Source of the DNA: Euryarchaeota archaeon UBA28
GTDB taxonomy: Archaea; Thermoplasmatota; Poseidoniia; Poseidoniales; Thalassarchaeaceae
Direction of reading: 5' to 3'
Length of the DNA: 41,209 bases
Assembly: GCA_002501605.1 (NCBI GenBank)
Contig: DANW01000012.1
Coordinates: 23,067-64,275, forward strand
Below, piece by piece: positions 14,186-21,926 of this stretch; positions within the stretch are counted from its first letter, which is position 1, and each line of letters starts with the position of its first letter. The notes under the pieces were generated by a model. It had not been told where the DNA came from and ran no database searches. It saw only the letters and a program-made list of their open reading frames with translations. A program made the position numbers and the translations under genes.

Positions 14186-16042
14186 TCAAAATTCGGGAAC
14201 ATCTTCAGAGGTTCTGACTGAGACCACCCTTGTGTTAGGGCCAATTTTGACTTGTGGGACCCCGTTGAATTCACCTACCTCTCCATTCAGTATTGCTATT
14301 TCATCCCCTCTAGAGAGGCCAGCTGCCAGAACAGGAATGAACTGCTTGAATGCGATCACTCCAGCGGCGCCAGAGCTGTCCAGTATAGTAATTGACCAAC
14401 GTGATATTCCCTGACCGTCAGGAAAGGCATTTACTGACCAAATCCTACCTATCACATTTACTCTAGTTTCGATCTCCACTATTGGATAAGTTTCCTCATC
14501 TTGGGCAATGATAACAGATGACTGTTCGTCAATATCCAGGACTACTTCTCCCCTCCATACAGAGGGGATTGCTCCTCCGACCTTGACTCTGGTACTGTTG
14601 GAAATCGATCTTGTAATATTGGTTGGATACCCGTATCTGCTCGTTCTAACTTTGGCTCGATCATAGCCGTCCTGAAGCCTGAATGATAACTCGACCCCTC
14701 CTTTTTCTTCGAGAGAGGGGCCCTTGAGATTGGAAACAACTCCGATTGCATCCACTCTGGTCTTGATATCTGAAATCGACGTGATCGGCCAAGAGTGACC
14801 GAATCTTTCTATCCTAGTATCAGAAGGAAGGTCTAGTTCGTGATTCCCATTCTCACATATTCCCCTTAGATCGCAATTTCTGCATCTAGCCAATGGGTCT
14901 GAGTCAACAGGGGGGTTAGCCGGAATTCCACCTGATTCAAAGTACCTTAGGGGAGATGGGTTTGTCGGACAGTCCACTATGGAAGGTCTTGAAGCGTGAA
15001 CCTTAGAATAAACTCCTTTGAGTTCCCCAGAGTATTCCTCTAGCTCTTTGAGAGTGGGTTTTTCCACTTCCTTAATTGTACCAGTCCCTAGGTACCAGAT
15101 TCCAATATGCTCTAGTTCCTCTACCCTTCCATGAGTCTCCCACCATAGCCATGCATAGAGTCGAAGTTGCTCAATGTATCCGCCGGACCTGTCTCCCTTG
15201 CCCTGTGATGCCTTGATATCGATAACTGATGGTCTTCCTGTCCATCTGTAAACTAGGTCATATTCTCCCTGGAACCATCCTTCTGGGTGGGAAGTTGTTT
15301 GGGTAAACGAGTCCGCGTCGGGATCCACGAACCAAGGTCTAGCTATCTCCCATGACTCGACCCATGTTACATTACTACCGACTGGTCCAGCACAAGGATG
15401 AGGTTGTGTCCAGAGCAAGGGGAATCCATCGGGGGCCGGCCACTTAGGGCGATTTTCTCCCTTTCTCCAAGAGTCCAATATCACACTGTTCAGATTATTA
15501 AGGCACAATTCTACTTGGTCGATGTGCAGTTTTATGCCATTCTCTACCATCCTTCGGCATTCCGTCATATCTGCCTGATTCGATTCTCCTGTCCTATTTG
15601 TAAGCGACTCCCATTCCCTCACTGCATCATTCCAGCATTTATCGAAGTGGGCATCAACCCTGGCCATTGCCCACTCCTCGAGTGACGTTCGGTCTTTGGG
15701 CCATTCAGATTCATCAAGGGCCTGAATGGAGGGCGATGGCCACAATTCATCATATTCATAGGCGGGCTTACCATCATCCAAGATTGGAGACTTTAGGATA
15801 TCATCTGCATATTTAGAGACTAATGAGGGGGAGTCTCTCATCACTCTTGATATGCAGGACTCCGCGGCATTGCCCCTAATTATCTGTGGTGGCAATGGAC
15901 CTCTCAGCTTGAGGATATTGTTGTAATACCATAGTCTGGGGCATGCATGCCATGTTACCATCTGTGATGCAGAGAGCCTCCTGTAAGGATCTGCTATGTT
16001 TGCATCCGGGTCGGCTACACTAACTGGCACATTCGTCCACAC
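14186..16042 (-). CDS. Fe-S RecB/Cas4-like PD-(D/E)XK nuclease with C-terminal OB-fold-like region
   Basis: A 618-residue predicted DNA nuclease. The start of the domain (LSASQMVTWHACPRLWYY) and the core residues Asp262, Asp275-x-Lys277 and Gln292-x3-Tyr296 fit the RecB/Cas4 nuclease fold. Cys34 plus Cys387, Cys390 and Cys396 give the C...C-x2-C-x5-C pattern that binds a 4Fe-4S cluster in Cas4, AddB and related enzymes. Motif I lacks the usual His (RGNAAESCIS). The region ~420-618 contains two beta-rich repeats (TRVDAIGVVSNLKGPS; TRVNVIGRIWSVNAFP) that look like tandem OB folds, suggesting ssDNA binding. No cas genes are present, so repair is likelier than CRISPR adaptation. The start is uncertain: GTG at 16042 or a nearby GTG, since no ATG precedes the domain. 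Confidence 0.8.
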   Translation of the reverse strand: MWTNVPVSVADPDANIADPYRRLSASQMVTWHACPRLWYYNNILKLRGPLPPQIIRGNAAESCISRVMRDSPSLVSKYADDILKSPILDDGKPAYEYDELWPSPSIQALDESEWPKDRTSLEEWAMARVDAHFDKCWNDAVREWESLTNRTGESNQADMTECRRMVENGIKLHIDQVELCLNNLNSVILDSWRKGENRPKWPAPDGFPLLWTQPHPCAGPVGSNVTWVESWEIARPWFVDPDADSFTQTTSHPEGWFQGEYDLVYRWTGRPSVIDIKASQGKGDRSGGYIEQLRLYAWLWWETHGRVEELEHIGIWYLGTGTIKEVEKPTLKELEEYSGELKGVYSKVHASRPSIVDCPTNPSPLRYFESGGIPANPPVDSDPLARCRNCDLRGICENGNHELDLPSDTRIERFGHSWPITSISDIKTRVDAIGVVSNLKGPSLEEKGGVELSFRLQDGYDRAKVRTSRYGYPTNITRSISNSTRVKVGGAIPSVWRGEVVLDIDEQSSVIIAQDEETYPIVEIETRVNVIGRIWSVNAFPDGQGISRWSITILDSSGAAGVIAFKQFIPVLAAGLSRGDEIAILNGEVGEFNGVPQVKIGPNTRVVSVRTSEDVPEF

Positions 16043-16076
16043 TGGTCAGAGACGTATCAACCCAGCGCGGAATAAA

Positions 16077-17213
16077 TCAAATTCTATGATTATTGAGCCA
16101 TACAAGCATCACATCAGTCCTGTCGAAAGTGGGAGTCACCTCGACGATGGCTACTGGGGCTGAAACTTCACCAGCTATCTCTTCAGCAACTGCCATTGGA
16201 ATCTCTATTCGTGAATTCTTCTCGTCGTACAACATGAATCTTCTGGGAAGGCCTGTGAAATCTGATATTTCCCTTATCCAAGACTCATGGAGACCCCTCT
16301 CTGAGTAGACCACTCCGAACAACAATGTGGCATCATCGCTGAGCGTCTCATGAGGCGAGATGGTTGCCTCCCCCCTACGCATGAACCTCCTCCTCATCTG
16401 TCCAGCATCCTTGTACGAGGAGGTGCAGTATTTCAGATGAAATCCGTATGGCTCCCTCTTCACGCCATCAATCGGGTCGGGAGCGCCTATAGAGGCAGCC
16501 ATTACTCTGTCTCTAATCGACTGCGCTAGCTCGGAAGACCCCTCTGCCCCAGCAGTAATCTCCGTAGACAAATTAAATCCCTTTAGCTCCATATTCTCAT
16601 GATTTCCGACCGTAATCTCCAGCTCATTCAGATTCATAAAGCTGACATCAAAGTCCCTCATATCTTCGATTATCTGTAACAGCTCCATTTCCTTGTCGGG
16701 CTCACATGGGAGCTCTACCCCAGTAAATATTCCAGCATCGGAGCATGCCTCGATTACCTCCTTATACCCCTTGCTGGAAAGATCCAGGAAGTGGAATCTT
16801 ATCTCATCAAGTCCAGCATCTGCAAACTCACTGGCCCACTGAGCTTTGAATGGGATGCTTGTATACATGTGGATGTGGAAATCGTCACCGAATTCTCGCT
16901 TTAGCCTCCTGATTCCCTCTAAACTCCTCTCTTTGGCCATCAATGGGTCTCCACCGGTGATACCAGCTCCCGTAGCCCTCATCGCCCTGGCTTCCTCTAT
17001 TACTTCATCAAAGTCATTACATGGCCTTTCGTTGGCATACATGAAATCGATATCCCTTCTGGTTTCAGAAAGTGGGCAATAGTCGCACCTCCAATGGCAG
17101 TTTCCGGTAATGAAAAGAACCAGCTTGCTACCCATCTGGCATTGTATGCACCCTTCGCAATCCAGAGAGTTCGGAGACTCCTCAATATCGATGAATTGGG
17201 GGAACTCGGACAC
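16077..17213 (-). CDS. Radical SAM protein, COG2108-like
   Basis: Predicted S-adenosylmethionine radical enzyme of unknown substrate, distantly related to pyruvate formate-lyase activases. The cluster motif is CHWRCDYC (Cys39, 43, 46), followed by the glycine-rich TGAGITGGDPL that binds SAM. A second set, CEGCIQC (Cys19, 22, 25), sits just before it and may hold another cluster or zinc. The C-terminal third (VVYSERGL, LPRRFMLYDEKN) is a separate domain. The frame extends to a GTG at 17231 inside pdxT, but the GTG at 17213 has GGTGAT four bases upstream and is chosen (378 residues). It directly follows the pdxT stop, so the two genes share a transcript. Confidence 0.82.
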   Translation of the reverse strand: MSEFPQFIDIEESPNSLDCEGCIQCQMGSKLVLFITGNCHWRCDYCPLSETRRDIDFMYANERPCNDFDEVIEEARAMRATGAGITGGDPLMAKERSLEGIRRLKREFGDDFHIHMYTSIPFKAQWASEFADAGLDEIRFHFLDLSSKGYKEVIEACSDAGIFTGVELPCEPDKEMELLQIIEDMRDFDVSFMNLNELEITVGNHENMELKGFNLSTEITAGAEGSSELAQSIRDRVMAASIGAPDPIDGVKREPYGFHLKYCTSSYKDAGQMRRRFMRRGEATISPHETLSDDATLLFGVVYSERGLHESWIREISDFTGLPRRFMLYDEKNSRIEIPMAVAEEIAGEVSAPVAIVEVTPTFDRTDVMLVWLNNHRI

Positions 17214-17214
17214 A

Positions 17215-17805
17215 CTAATCACCGCACACACTCTCTAGGAGCCACTTGTGGAACCCCTTATCACTTGACAACTCAGGGTGGAAAGTCAGTGCTATTACTC
17301 TGCCGTTCTTCACTCCCACTATTTCCTTCCCCATAGTTGCGCATACCTCGTTTTCCGAAGAAACGAATTTCGGAGCCCTGATGAAAATTCCCGGGAACTC
17401 CCTGCCCAAAAGTGATGAGCTCACGGTTCCTTGAAACGACTCATACTGGGGGCCATATGCGTTCCTGTCTATTTGTGCATGGACAAGAGGAGGATTTCCA
17501 TCCTGTGGGTCTGCCAGAAGTATGGCTCCTGCGCAAGTTCCCAAGACTGACTTTGACGGGTTATCCCTGATCCAATCAAATATTCCGGGGATGAGCATGG
17601 AGGATTTGTCCTGTCCTGTTTTCCTCATTGTGGTGGACTCACCCCCCGGGAGTACTATGGCATCAGGATCGGATGATGTGAGTTCGTTTAGCTTCCTTAT
17701 CTGGATTATTTCTATTTCCAAGCCCAAATCTCTAGACGCCTCGTTCAATGAGGATATATGGTCATGTCTGGCCCCCTGTAACATCACCAAGCCGACCCTG
17801 ATCAT
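17215..17805 (-). CDS. pdxT: Pyridoxal 5'-phosphate synthase glutaminase subunit
   Basis: Class I glutaminase that supplies ammonia to PdxS for pyridoxal phosphate synthesis. The catalytic triad is Cys91 in GTCAGAILLA with His176 and Glu178 in FHPEL; GGEST (54-58) and QIDRNAYGPQYESF are family hallmarks. The ATG at 17805 matches family N-termini (MIRVGLVMLQG) and gives 196 residues; a longer frame starting at 17907 would run into the divergent serC gene and is rejected. pdxS is not in the window. Its product is the cofactor of SerC, encoded divergently 78 bases away. It is followed without a gap by the radical SAM gene. Confidence 0.94.
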   Translation of the reverse strand: MIRVGLVMLQGARHDHISSLNEASRDLGLEIEIIQIRKLNELTSSDPDAIVLPGGESTTMRKTGQDKSSMLIPGIFDWIRDNPSKSVLGTCAGAILLADPQDGNPPLVHAQIDRNAYGPQYESFQGTVSSSLLGREFPGIFIRAPKFVSSENEVCATMGKEIVGVKNGRVIALTFHPELSSDKGFHKWLLESVCGD

Positions 17806-17883
17806 GCAACGCCGTCCCGACTTCCAGAGAAGAACCCTGCCTTTGAGACGATGAGCTGAAAGACTGGATATCATGCGTGGACC

Positions 17884-18975
17884 ATGAGCGGAGATGGGCG
17901 GGTGCACAATTTTGGTGCTGGGCCTGCGGTGTTACCTCTGGAAGTGGTGAGTGATGTGGCCTCATCCCTACCCAATCTGAACAATAGCGGATTCGGACTA
18001 CTGGAAGTTTCTCACAGGAGCTCATTTTTTCAAGAAGTCATAGACTCAGCCATGAGTAGGGTCAGGAGGATACTGTCCGTACCCGAAGACTACCACATTC
18101 TATTCCTTCAGGGAGGTGCTTCGACCCAGTTCTACATGACTGCCCTGAATCTTCTCGGGGATGGTGACAAGGCCGACTTCCTAGTTACGGGGGGGTGGTC
18201 TCAAAAGGCCCTCAAGGAGGCATGCAGGATAGGCGACTGTGTGGCATCATGGGATGACTCTGAGAGGGGTTTCAAATCTGTTCCCAGGAGTGGGAGTTTT
18301 GAGATCAGAGAGGATGCTGAATACGTTCACTACACCTCCAACAATACGCTATTCGGTACCCAGTACCACAAGATCCCAGAGGTAGGGCAAAAGCACCTAG
18401 TGGTAGACGCAAGCTCGGATATTTGTGGCGTTCCGATAGACGTTTCTGCCCATGATGTGATTTATGCCGGAGCTCAAAAGAATCTAGGGCCCAGTGGAGT
18501 GACACTGGTGATCCTTTCGCCCTGGGCTGTTTCGAGAATAGGAGAGGGGCTTCCCACGATGCTTGACTATAGGACCCACATCTCCAAGGGATCCATGTTC
18601 AACACGCCGAACACGTTCGGGATTTTTGTCTTGGACAGGGTCCTTTCTTGGGTAGAGGAAAACGGAGGGCTACAAGGGGCTATTGATAGAAACAGGGCCA
18701 AGTCTGCGTTGCTCTACGAGGAGCTGGACAGGACCCCCTTCTGGATTCCTCATGCCGAGGTCGAGTCGCGTTCTGTGATGAATGTCACATGGAGAATGAG
18801 GGATGAGGACCTGGAGCGTGTTTTTCTCAAAGAGGCTAACAAGGCGGGCCTCGGTGGCCTAAAGGGCCACAGAAGCGTCGGAGGAATCAGGGCTAGTCTG
18901 TACAATGGCTGCCCCATTGAGAGCGTTGAGGCTTTAGTTGACTTCATGAGGAGATTTGAGTCGATTCATGGGTAG
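17884..18975 (+). CDS. serC: Phosphoserine aminotransferase
   Basis: PLP enzyme that transaminates 3-phosphohydroxypyruvate to phosphoserine. HNFGAGPAVLP, LEVSHRS, QGGASTQFYM and the PLP lysine Lys199 in AGAQKNLGPSG are clear, as are TPNTFGIFVL and GLKGHRSVGGIRASLYN near the end. The 363-residue length is normal and the enzyme looks like the bacterial/eukaryotic type. It diverges from pdxT and is followed by deoC, whose preferred start is seven bases past the serC stop. No serA or serB is in the window, but a SerK-like gene that could also produce phosphoserine lies 2.5 kb downstream. Confidence 0.95.
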   Translation: MSGDGRVHNFGAGPAVLPLEVVSDVASSLPNLNNSGFGLLEVSHRSSFFQEVIDSAMSRVRRILSVPEDYHILFLQGGASTQFYMTALNLLGDGDKADFLVTGGWSQKALKEACRIGDCVASWDDSERGFKSVPRSGSFEIREDAEYVHYTSNNTLFGTQYHKIPEVGQKHLVVDASSDICGVPIDVSAHDVIYAGAQKNLGPSGVTLVILSPWAVSRIGEGLPTMLDYRTHISKGSMFNTPNTFGIFVLDRVLSWVEENGGLQGAIDRNRAKSALLYEELDRTPFWIPHAEVESRSVMNVTWRMRDEDLERVFLKEANKAGLGGLKGHRSVGGIRASLYNGCPIESVEALVDFMRRFESIHG

Positions 18976-18982
18976 TGTAAGC

Positions 18983-19702
18983 ATGGGCAATGGCAACATA
19001 ATCAGGATATTGGACCTTACACTGCTGGACAGGGGCGCGTCGGAGGAGGACCTTGTCCGACTATGCGAAAGGGCGGTCACCCATCGCGCCGCTGCTGTCT
19101 GCGTCTTTTCTGAGCACGTTAGATTTGTCAGGGACCTCCTCCCAGAAGAGGTGAGAGTGGCCTCCGTGGTGGGTGGCTTCCCAGTAGGTTGGAGAGATCC
19201 AGTAAAGGTTTCCAAAGCAATAACGGAAGCAATAGATTTTGGGACTGATGAGATAGACTGCGTCTTGGAGCCCCAGCTTCATGATGGTTTTCCCGGGGAG
19301 TCTGAGTTGGCCCTCCTACTAGCCATGAGAGAGGCATCAGGAGACAAGATACTCAAGGTGATCATAGAAACCCCCCTTCTTGATGAGCATTCGATTAGGG
19401 CAACAAGCAGGTTGGCCATGGCCTCTGGGGCTGATTTCGTAAAAACCTGCACGGGCAAGAGAGGGGACTGCACTGATGAGGATGCTAGGATACTCTCCAT
19501 GGAAGCAAACAGGCACCTCGTTACAATGGGAGAGAGGAAGGGAGTGAAGATCTCAGGGGGGATAAGGAAGACAGAGGACGCCCGGAGGATGCTCTCTATA
19601 ATGCAGAAGGAAGGCATATCCACGGGGAATCCGAATGAGTCCAGGATAGGCGCCTCATCATTGCTGGATGACCTAATCGATGGTGGGCTCGGCAGGAATT
19701 GA
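18983..19702 (+). CDS. deoC: Deoxyribose-phosphate aldolase
   Basis: Class I aldolase that splits 2-deoxyribose 5-phosphate into acetaldehyde and glyceraldehyde 3-phosphate in deoxynucleoside salvage. The Schiff-base lysine is Lys154 in FVKTCTGK; the second lysine is Lys189 in VKISGGIRKTEDA; ASVVGGFPVG and KVIIETPLL are also present. The ATG at 18983 (239 residues) is chosen because it follows the serC stop; an in-frame ATG at 18968 overlaps serC. The 3' end is unusual: the last seven codons and the stop lie inside the tRNA-Val gene on the opposite strand, so the C-terminal GGLGRN is dictated by tRNA sequence. Confidence 0.94.
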   Translation: MGNGNIIRILDLTLLDRGASEEDLVRLCERAVTHRAAAVCVFSEHVRFVRDLLPEEVRVASVVGGFPVGWRDPVKVSKAITEAIDFGTDEIDCVLEPQLHDGFPGESELALLLAMREASGDKILKVIIETPLLDEHSIRATSRLAMASGADFVKTCTGKRGDCTDEDARILSMEANRHLVTMGERKGVKISGGIRKTEDARRMLSIMQKEGISTGNPNESRIGASSLLDDLIDGGLGRN

Positions 19703-19756
19703 ACCTGCGATCTTCGCCATGTGAAGGCGACGTCATAACCCCTAGACCACGAGCCC
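19681..19756 (-). tRNA. tRNA-Val(CAC), CCA encoded
   Basis: On the minus strand the sequence folds perfectly: acceptor GGGCTCG/CGAGCCC, D arm GTC...GAC, anticodon stem TCGCC/GGCGA around TTCACAT with anticodon CAC (19721-19723), and T arm GCAGG-TTCAATT-CCTGC. The discriminator is A at 19684, and CCA is encoded at 19681-19683. The mature body is 73 bases with no intron. It reads GUG codons. Its 3' 22 bases overlap the end of deoC in a convergent arrangement. Confidence 0.96.
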
Positions 19757-19781
19757 CGTATCTCGCGAAAGAGCTGTGCAG

Positions 19782-19787
19782 ATAAGG
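19782..19787 (-). promoter_or_regulatory. Candidate box A of tRNA-Val
   Basis: The minus strand reads CCTTATCTG with its centre about 27 bases upstream of the tRNA 5' end, closely matching the element found before tRNA-Ser. Confidence 0.42.
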
Positions 19788-19911
19788 ATGGTGAGACCTA
19801 GATTATTCCTTTCAGGATGATAGAAATTCGATAAAATCAGAAATTTTGACCTCTGTAGAAGAGGAAACATTCACCCACTGTAATGAAAAAGAGCGCGACA
19901 CTTCACAGTGC

Positions 19912-21387
19912 ATGAGTGAGCCAGAAGGAGTCTCGCTAGCTCAGAGACTTGATTTCAGTATCCTCAGGGAGGGCGACACATGGAGGGCTTTCGGCGTCGC
20001 TGTCGTACTTTTCTGCGTCATTGGATATTCCTCACTGTCCCTTTTCGGAATGACCTCCTCGATATACGGGGTCTCTGGAGACGTCAATGAGGTGTACGAT
20101 TTTGAAGCCCAATCACTGAACAGAACCGGCATTGACACCATTATCGCCGATGAGAACGGCACTGTTCAGTTGAGTTCGCTCAGGGGGAGTGTCGTTATCC
20201 TAGACTTCATGGCAATAGATTGTGCGAACTGTCACTATGTGCAAGAGCACATTGAGAACAATATCGCTGATTGGAGCGATCTCGAGGGAGAGTATCCCGT
20301 GGTAGTGGTCTCAGTGGCGGCCTGGTACAGATTTGGTGAAACGTTCGCGCAGATAAATTCGACATTCGGGGATTATGATTCTGAGAAATTCATGAGTTGG
20401 ACTGTGGTAAATGGCGGGACCGAATCAATAATCCTGGAAAACGGATCGAGGGGCGACATGGCCGAATACTACTCTGCTCAGCTTCTCCCATTGGTAATGG
20501 TGATTGACCATGAGGGATATGTGGTAGCGAAGGATAACACTGGGACGCCCCTGGATAGGTGGAAGGCTTTTGACAACGCGGTTCTGAAGGCCAACGAGGG
20601 CGATGCGGAGGACCTGAGGATCGGCATAGCGAAATCGGACAGATCGGTCACAGGCGTATTCATCATCGGGCTTTTCCTCGGAGTATTGGTGTACTTCTCC
20701 CCTTGCGCCTTCCCGGTCCTGCCTTCGTACATCACCTACTACCTCAGCCTGGGGATGAGGGAGGAGGAGTTGCATGCAGAGGGAAAGATAAGCGGGAGGA
20801 TACCGGGCTCACTCGAGATTGGGAGCTTTGCCGCTCTCGGGCAACTGACGTTTTTCGTGTCCGTTGGGATAGTCATCTTCGGGTTGAGCGAGGTCGTCAA
20901 CCTATCAGGGACTTTCCACACCATAGCTGTCGGAATTGCATGCCTGCTCGTGGTACTGGGTAGCCTGATGCTTCTTGGTTGGACCAGTGAGATGATGTCT
21001 TTCGTGCAGAGGTGGTTGGACAGGTACCAGACGGTTGAGTCCGATGAGGTTTTCACACCACGGAGAAACATGTTCCTGTGGGGAATAGGGTATTCCGCCG
21101 CGTCTGTGGATTGTACGGCGGCCGCGGTTTTCCCGTTCGTGGCATGGTTGGCGGTTGTCGGAGAGGGGGCCTTCGTGGCTGGCCTCGGCGGATTGATCCT
21201 CTCTGTGACCCTGCTGATGGTGATGGTAACGGTACTTGTCGGGATGGGGCGGCAGGCGATGATCAGCTTCCTCAGGAGATCCACCGGAGTGGTCAAGGCG
21301 ACTGGCTCTTGGATGATGATCTTCGCTGGTTTGGGGCTCTTGGTCTACCTGACGCAAACCGAGGCAGTTTCCGGAATAATCGGATGA
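19912..21387 (+). CDS. Thioredoxin domain fused to CcdA/DsbD-type membrane domain
   Basis: A membrane protein predicted to move reducing equivalents across the cytoplasmic membrane to extracytoplasmic thiols. After a short cytoplasmic N-terminus, one membrane helix (~27-47) leads to an outside thioredoxin fold with active site DCANC (Cys104, Cys107) and a TlpA/ResA-like LRGSVVILDF lead-in. The second half has about six helices with the CcdA/DsbD cysteines in YFSPCAFPVLPSY and SVDCTAAAVFPF. In E. coli DsbD the thioredoxin domain is C-terminal, so the order is reversed here. The first ATG, at 19912 (491 residues), is taken as start; a TTG at 19846 is possible. Its codons are visibly GC-rich. 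Possible roles are cytochrome c maturation or disulfide repair; neither is shown by neighbours. Confidence 0.86.
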   Translation: MSEPEGVSLAQRLDFSILREGDTWRAFGVAVVLFCVIGYSSLSLFGMTSSIYGVSGDVNEVYDFEAQSLNRTGIDTIIADENGTVQLSSLRGSVVILDFMAIDCANCHYVQEHIENNIADWSDLEGEYPVVVVSVAAWYRFGETFAQINSTFGDYDSEKFMSWTVVNGGTESIILENGSRGDMAEYYSAQLLPLVMVIDHEGYVVAKDNTGTPLDRWKAFDNAVLKANEGDAEDLRIGIAKSDRSVTGVFIIGLFLGVLVYFSPCAFPVLPSYITYYLSLGMREEELHAEGKISGRIPGSLEIGSFAALGQLTFFVSVGIVIFGLSEVVNLSGTFHTIAVGIACLLVVLGSLMLLGWTSEMMSFVQRWLDRYQTVESDEVFTPRRNMFLWGIGYSAASVDCTAAAVFPFVAWLAVVGEGAFVAGLGGLILSVTLLMVMVTVLVGMGRQAMISFLRRSTGVVKATGSWMMIFAGLGLLVYLTQTEAVSGIIG

Positions 21388-21442
21388 ACTGACTGGTGTG
21401 AGCTACGCGAAATGATTTCAATGAGCGCCCCTCAGGACTGTC

Positions 21443-21841
21443 GTGGAAGTCGAGCTGGTGCCCATCTCATGGCTGAAGCCCCATGAGGAGGTCAAGCCCG
21501 GCAACGTTGAGTCCTTGTACGACATAACACTCCGTTGGAACGCTTACACAAAGCCCCTGCTGGTGGATGGGCGTACCGGAACGATCCTCGATGGTCACCA
21601 CAGGTACCACGTGGGGCTTAGGATCGGCTTGCTCCGCCTTCCAGTCATCAAGGTCGACTACCTGGATGACGAAGGAATCGAGCTGGACATCTGGCCGGGT
21701 AGCGACTTGGAGACATTGACGAAGCAGGAGGTAGTAGAAATGGCCCTATCGGGGAAACTGTATCCACCCAAGACCAGCAGGCACAGATACAGCGATTACC
21801 TCCCTGCTATAGCTGTCCCTCTCGATCGCATGAGGTCCTAA
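21443..21841 (+). CDS. ParB-fold protein resembling archaeal free serine kinase SerK
   Basis: A compact 132-residue ParB/Srx-like protein. It has PISWLKPHEEV (Glu15, Glu16) and ILDGHHRYHVG (Asp50, His52-53), the two blocks in which the ADP-dependent serine kinase SerK of Thermococcus keeps its catalytic Glu and Asp. A C-terminal YPPKTSRH block (~107-114) also resembles the end of SerK (PKTTRH). It is only about half of SerK's ~240 residues, missing the middle region. If active it would make O-phosphoserine, relevant to serC nearby; a DNA-binding ParB role looks unlikely because no helix-turn-helix region is present. Start GTG at 21443; no ATG is available. Function is an inference from motif similarity recalled from memory. 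Confidence 0.68.
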   Translation: MEVELVPISWLKPHEEVKPGNVESLYDITLRWNAYTKPLLVDGRTGTILDGHHRYHVGLRIGLLRLPVIKVDYLDDEGIELDIWPGSDLETLTKQEVVEMALSGKLYPPKTSRHRYSDYLPAIAVPLDRMRS

Positions 21842-21926
21842 TATTGGGTGCATCATTTGGGATTCTCAACCGAACCTGCCATTGATATATTTTCTAGACA
21901 GGCCTGAAGTAGTATCGCGTATACAT

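Noticed and set aside
14046..14189. N-terminal extension of the ThiS-like protein
   Set aside because: It is the reverse complement of tRNA-Ser and its flank; the beta-grasp fold begins at the ATG at 14045.
14186..16042. CRISPR-associated Cas4
   Set aside because: No repeats, spacers or other cas genes are nearby, and the C-terminal OB-like region is not a Cas4 feature.
17806..17907. N-terminal extension of pdxT by 34 residues
   Set aside because: The extension enters the divergent serC gene and is not part of the PdxT family; homologues start at the ATG at 17805.
14100..19756. tRNA-bounded integrated element between tRNA-Ser and tRNA-Val
   Set aside because: No integrase, no direct repeat of either tRNA end, and the genes between are housekeeping in character.
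20739..21357. Long antisense frames inside the thioredoxin-CcdA gene
   Set aside because: GC-rich coding DNA leaves opposite frames open by chance; the translations are low-complexity and the plus-strand frame has clear motifs.
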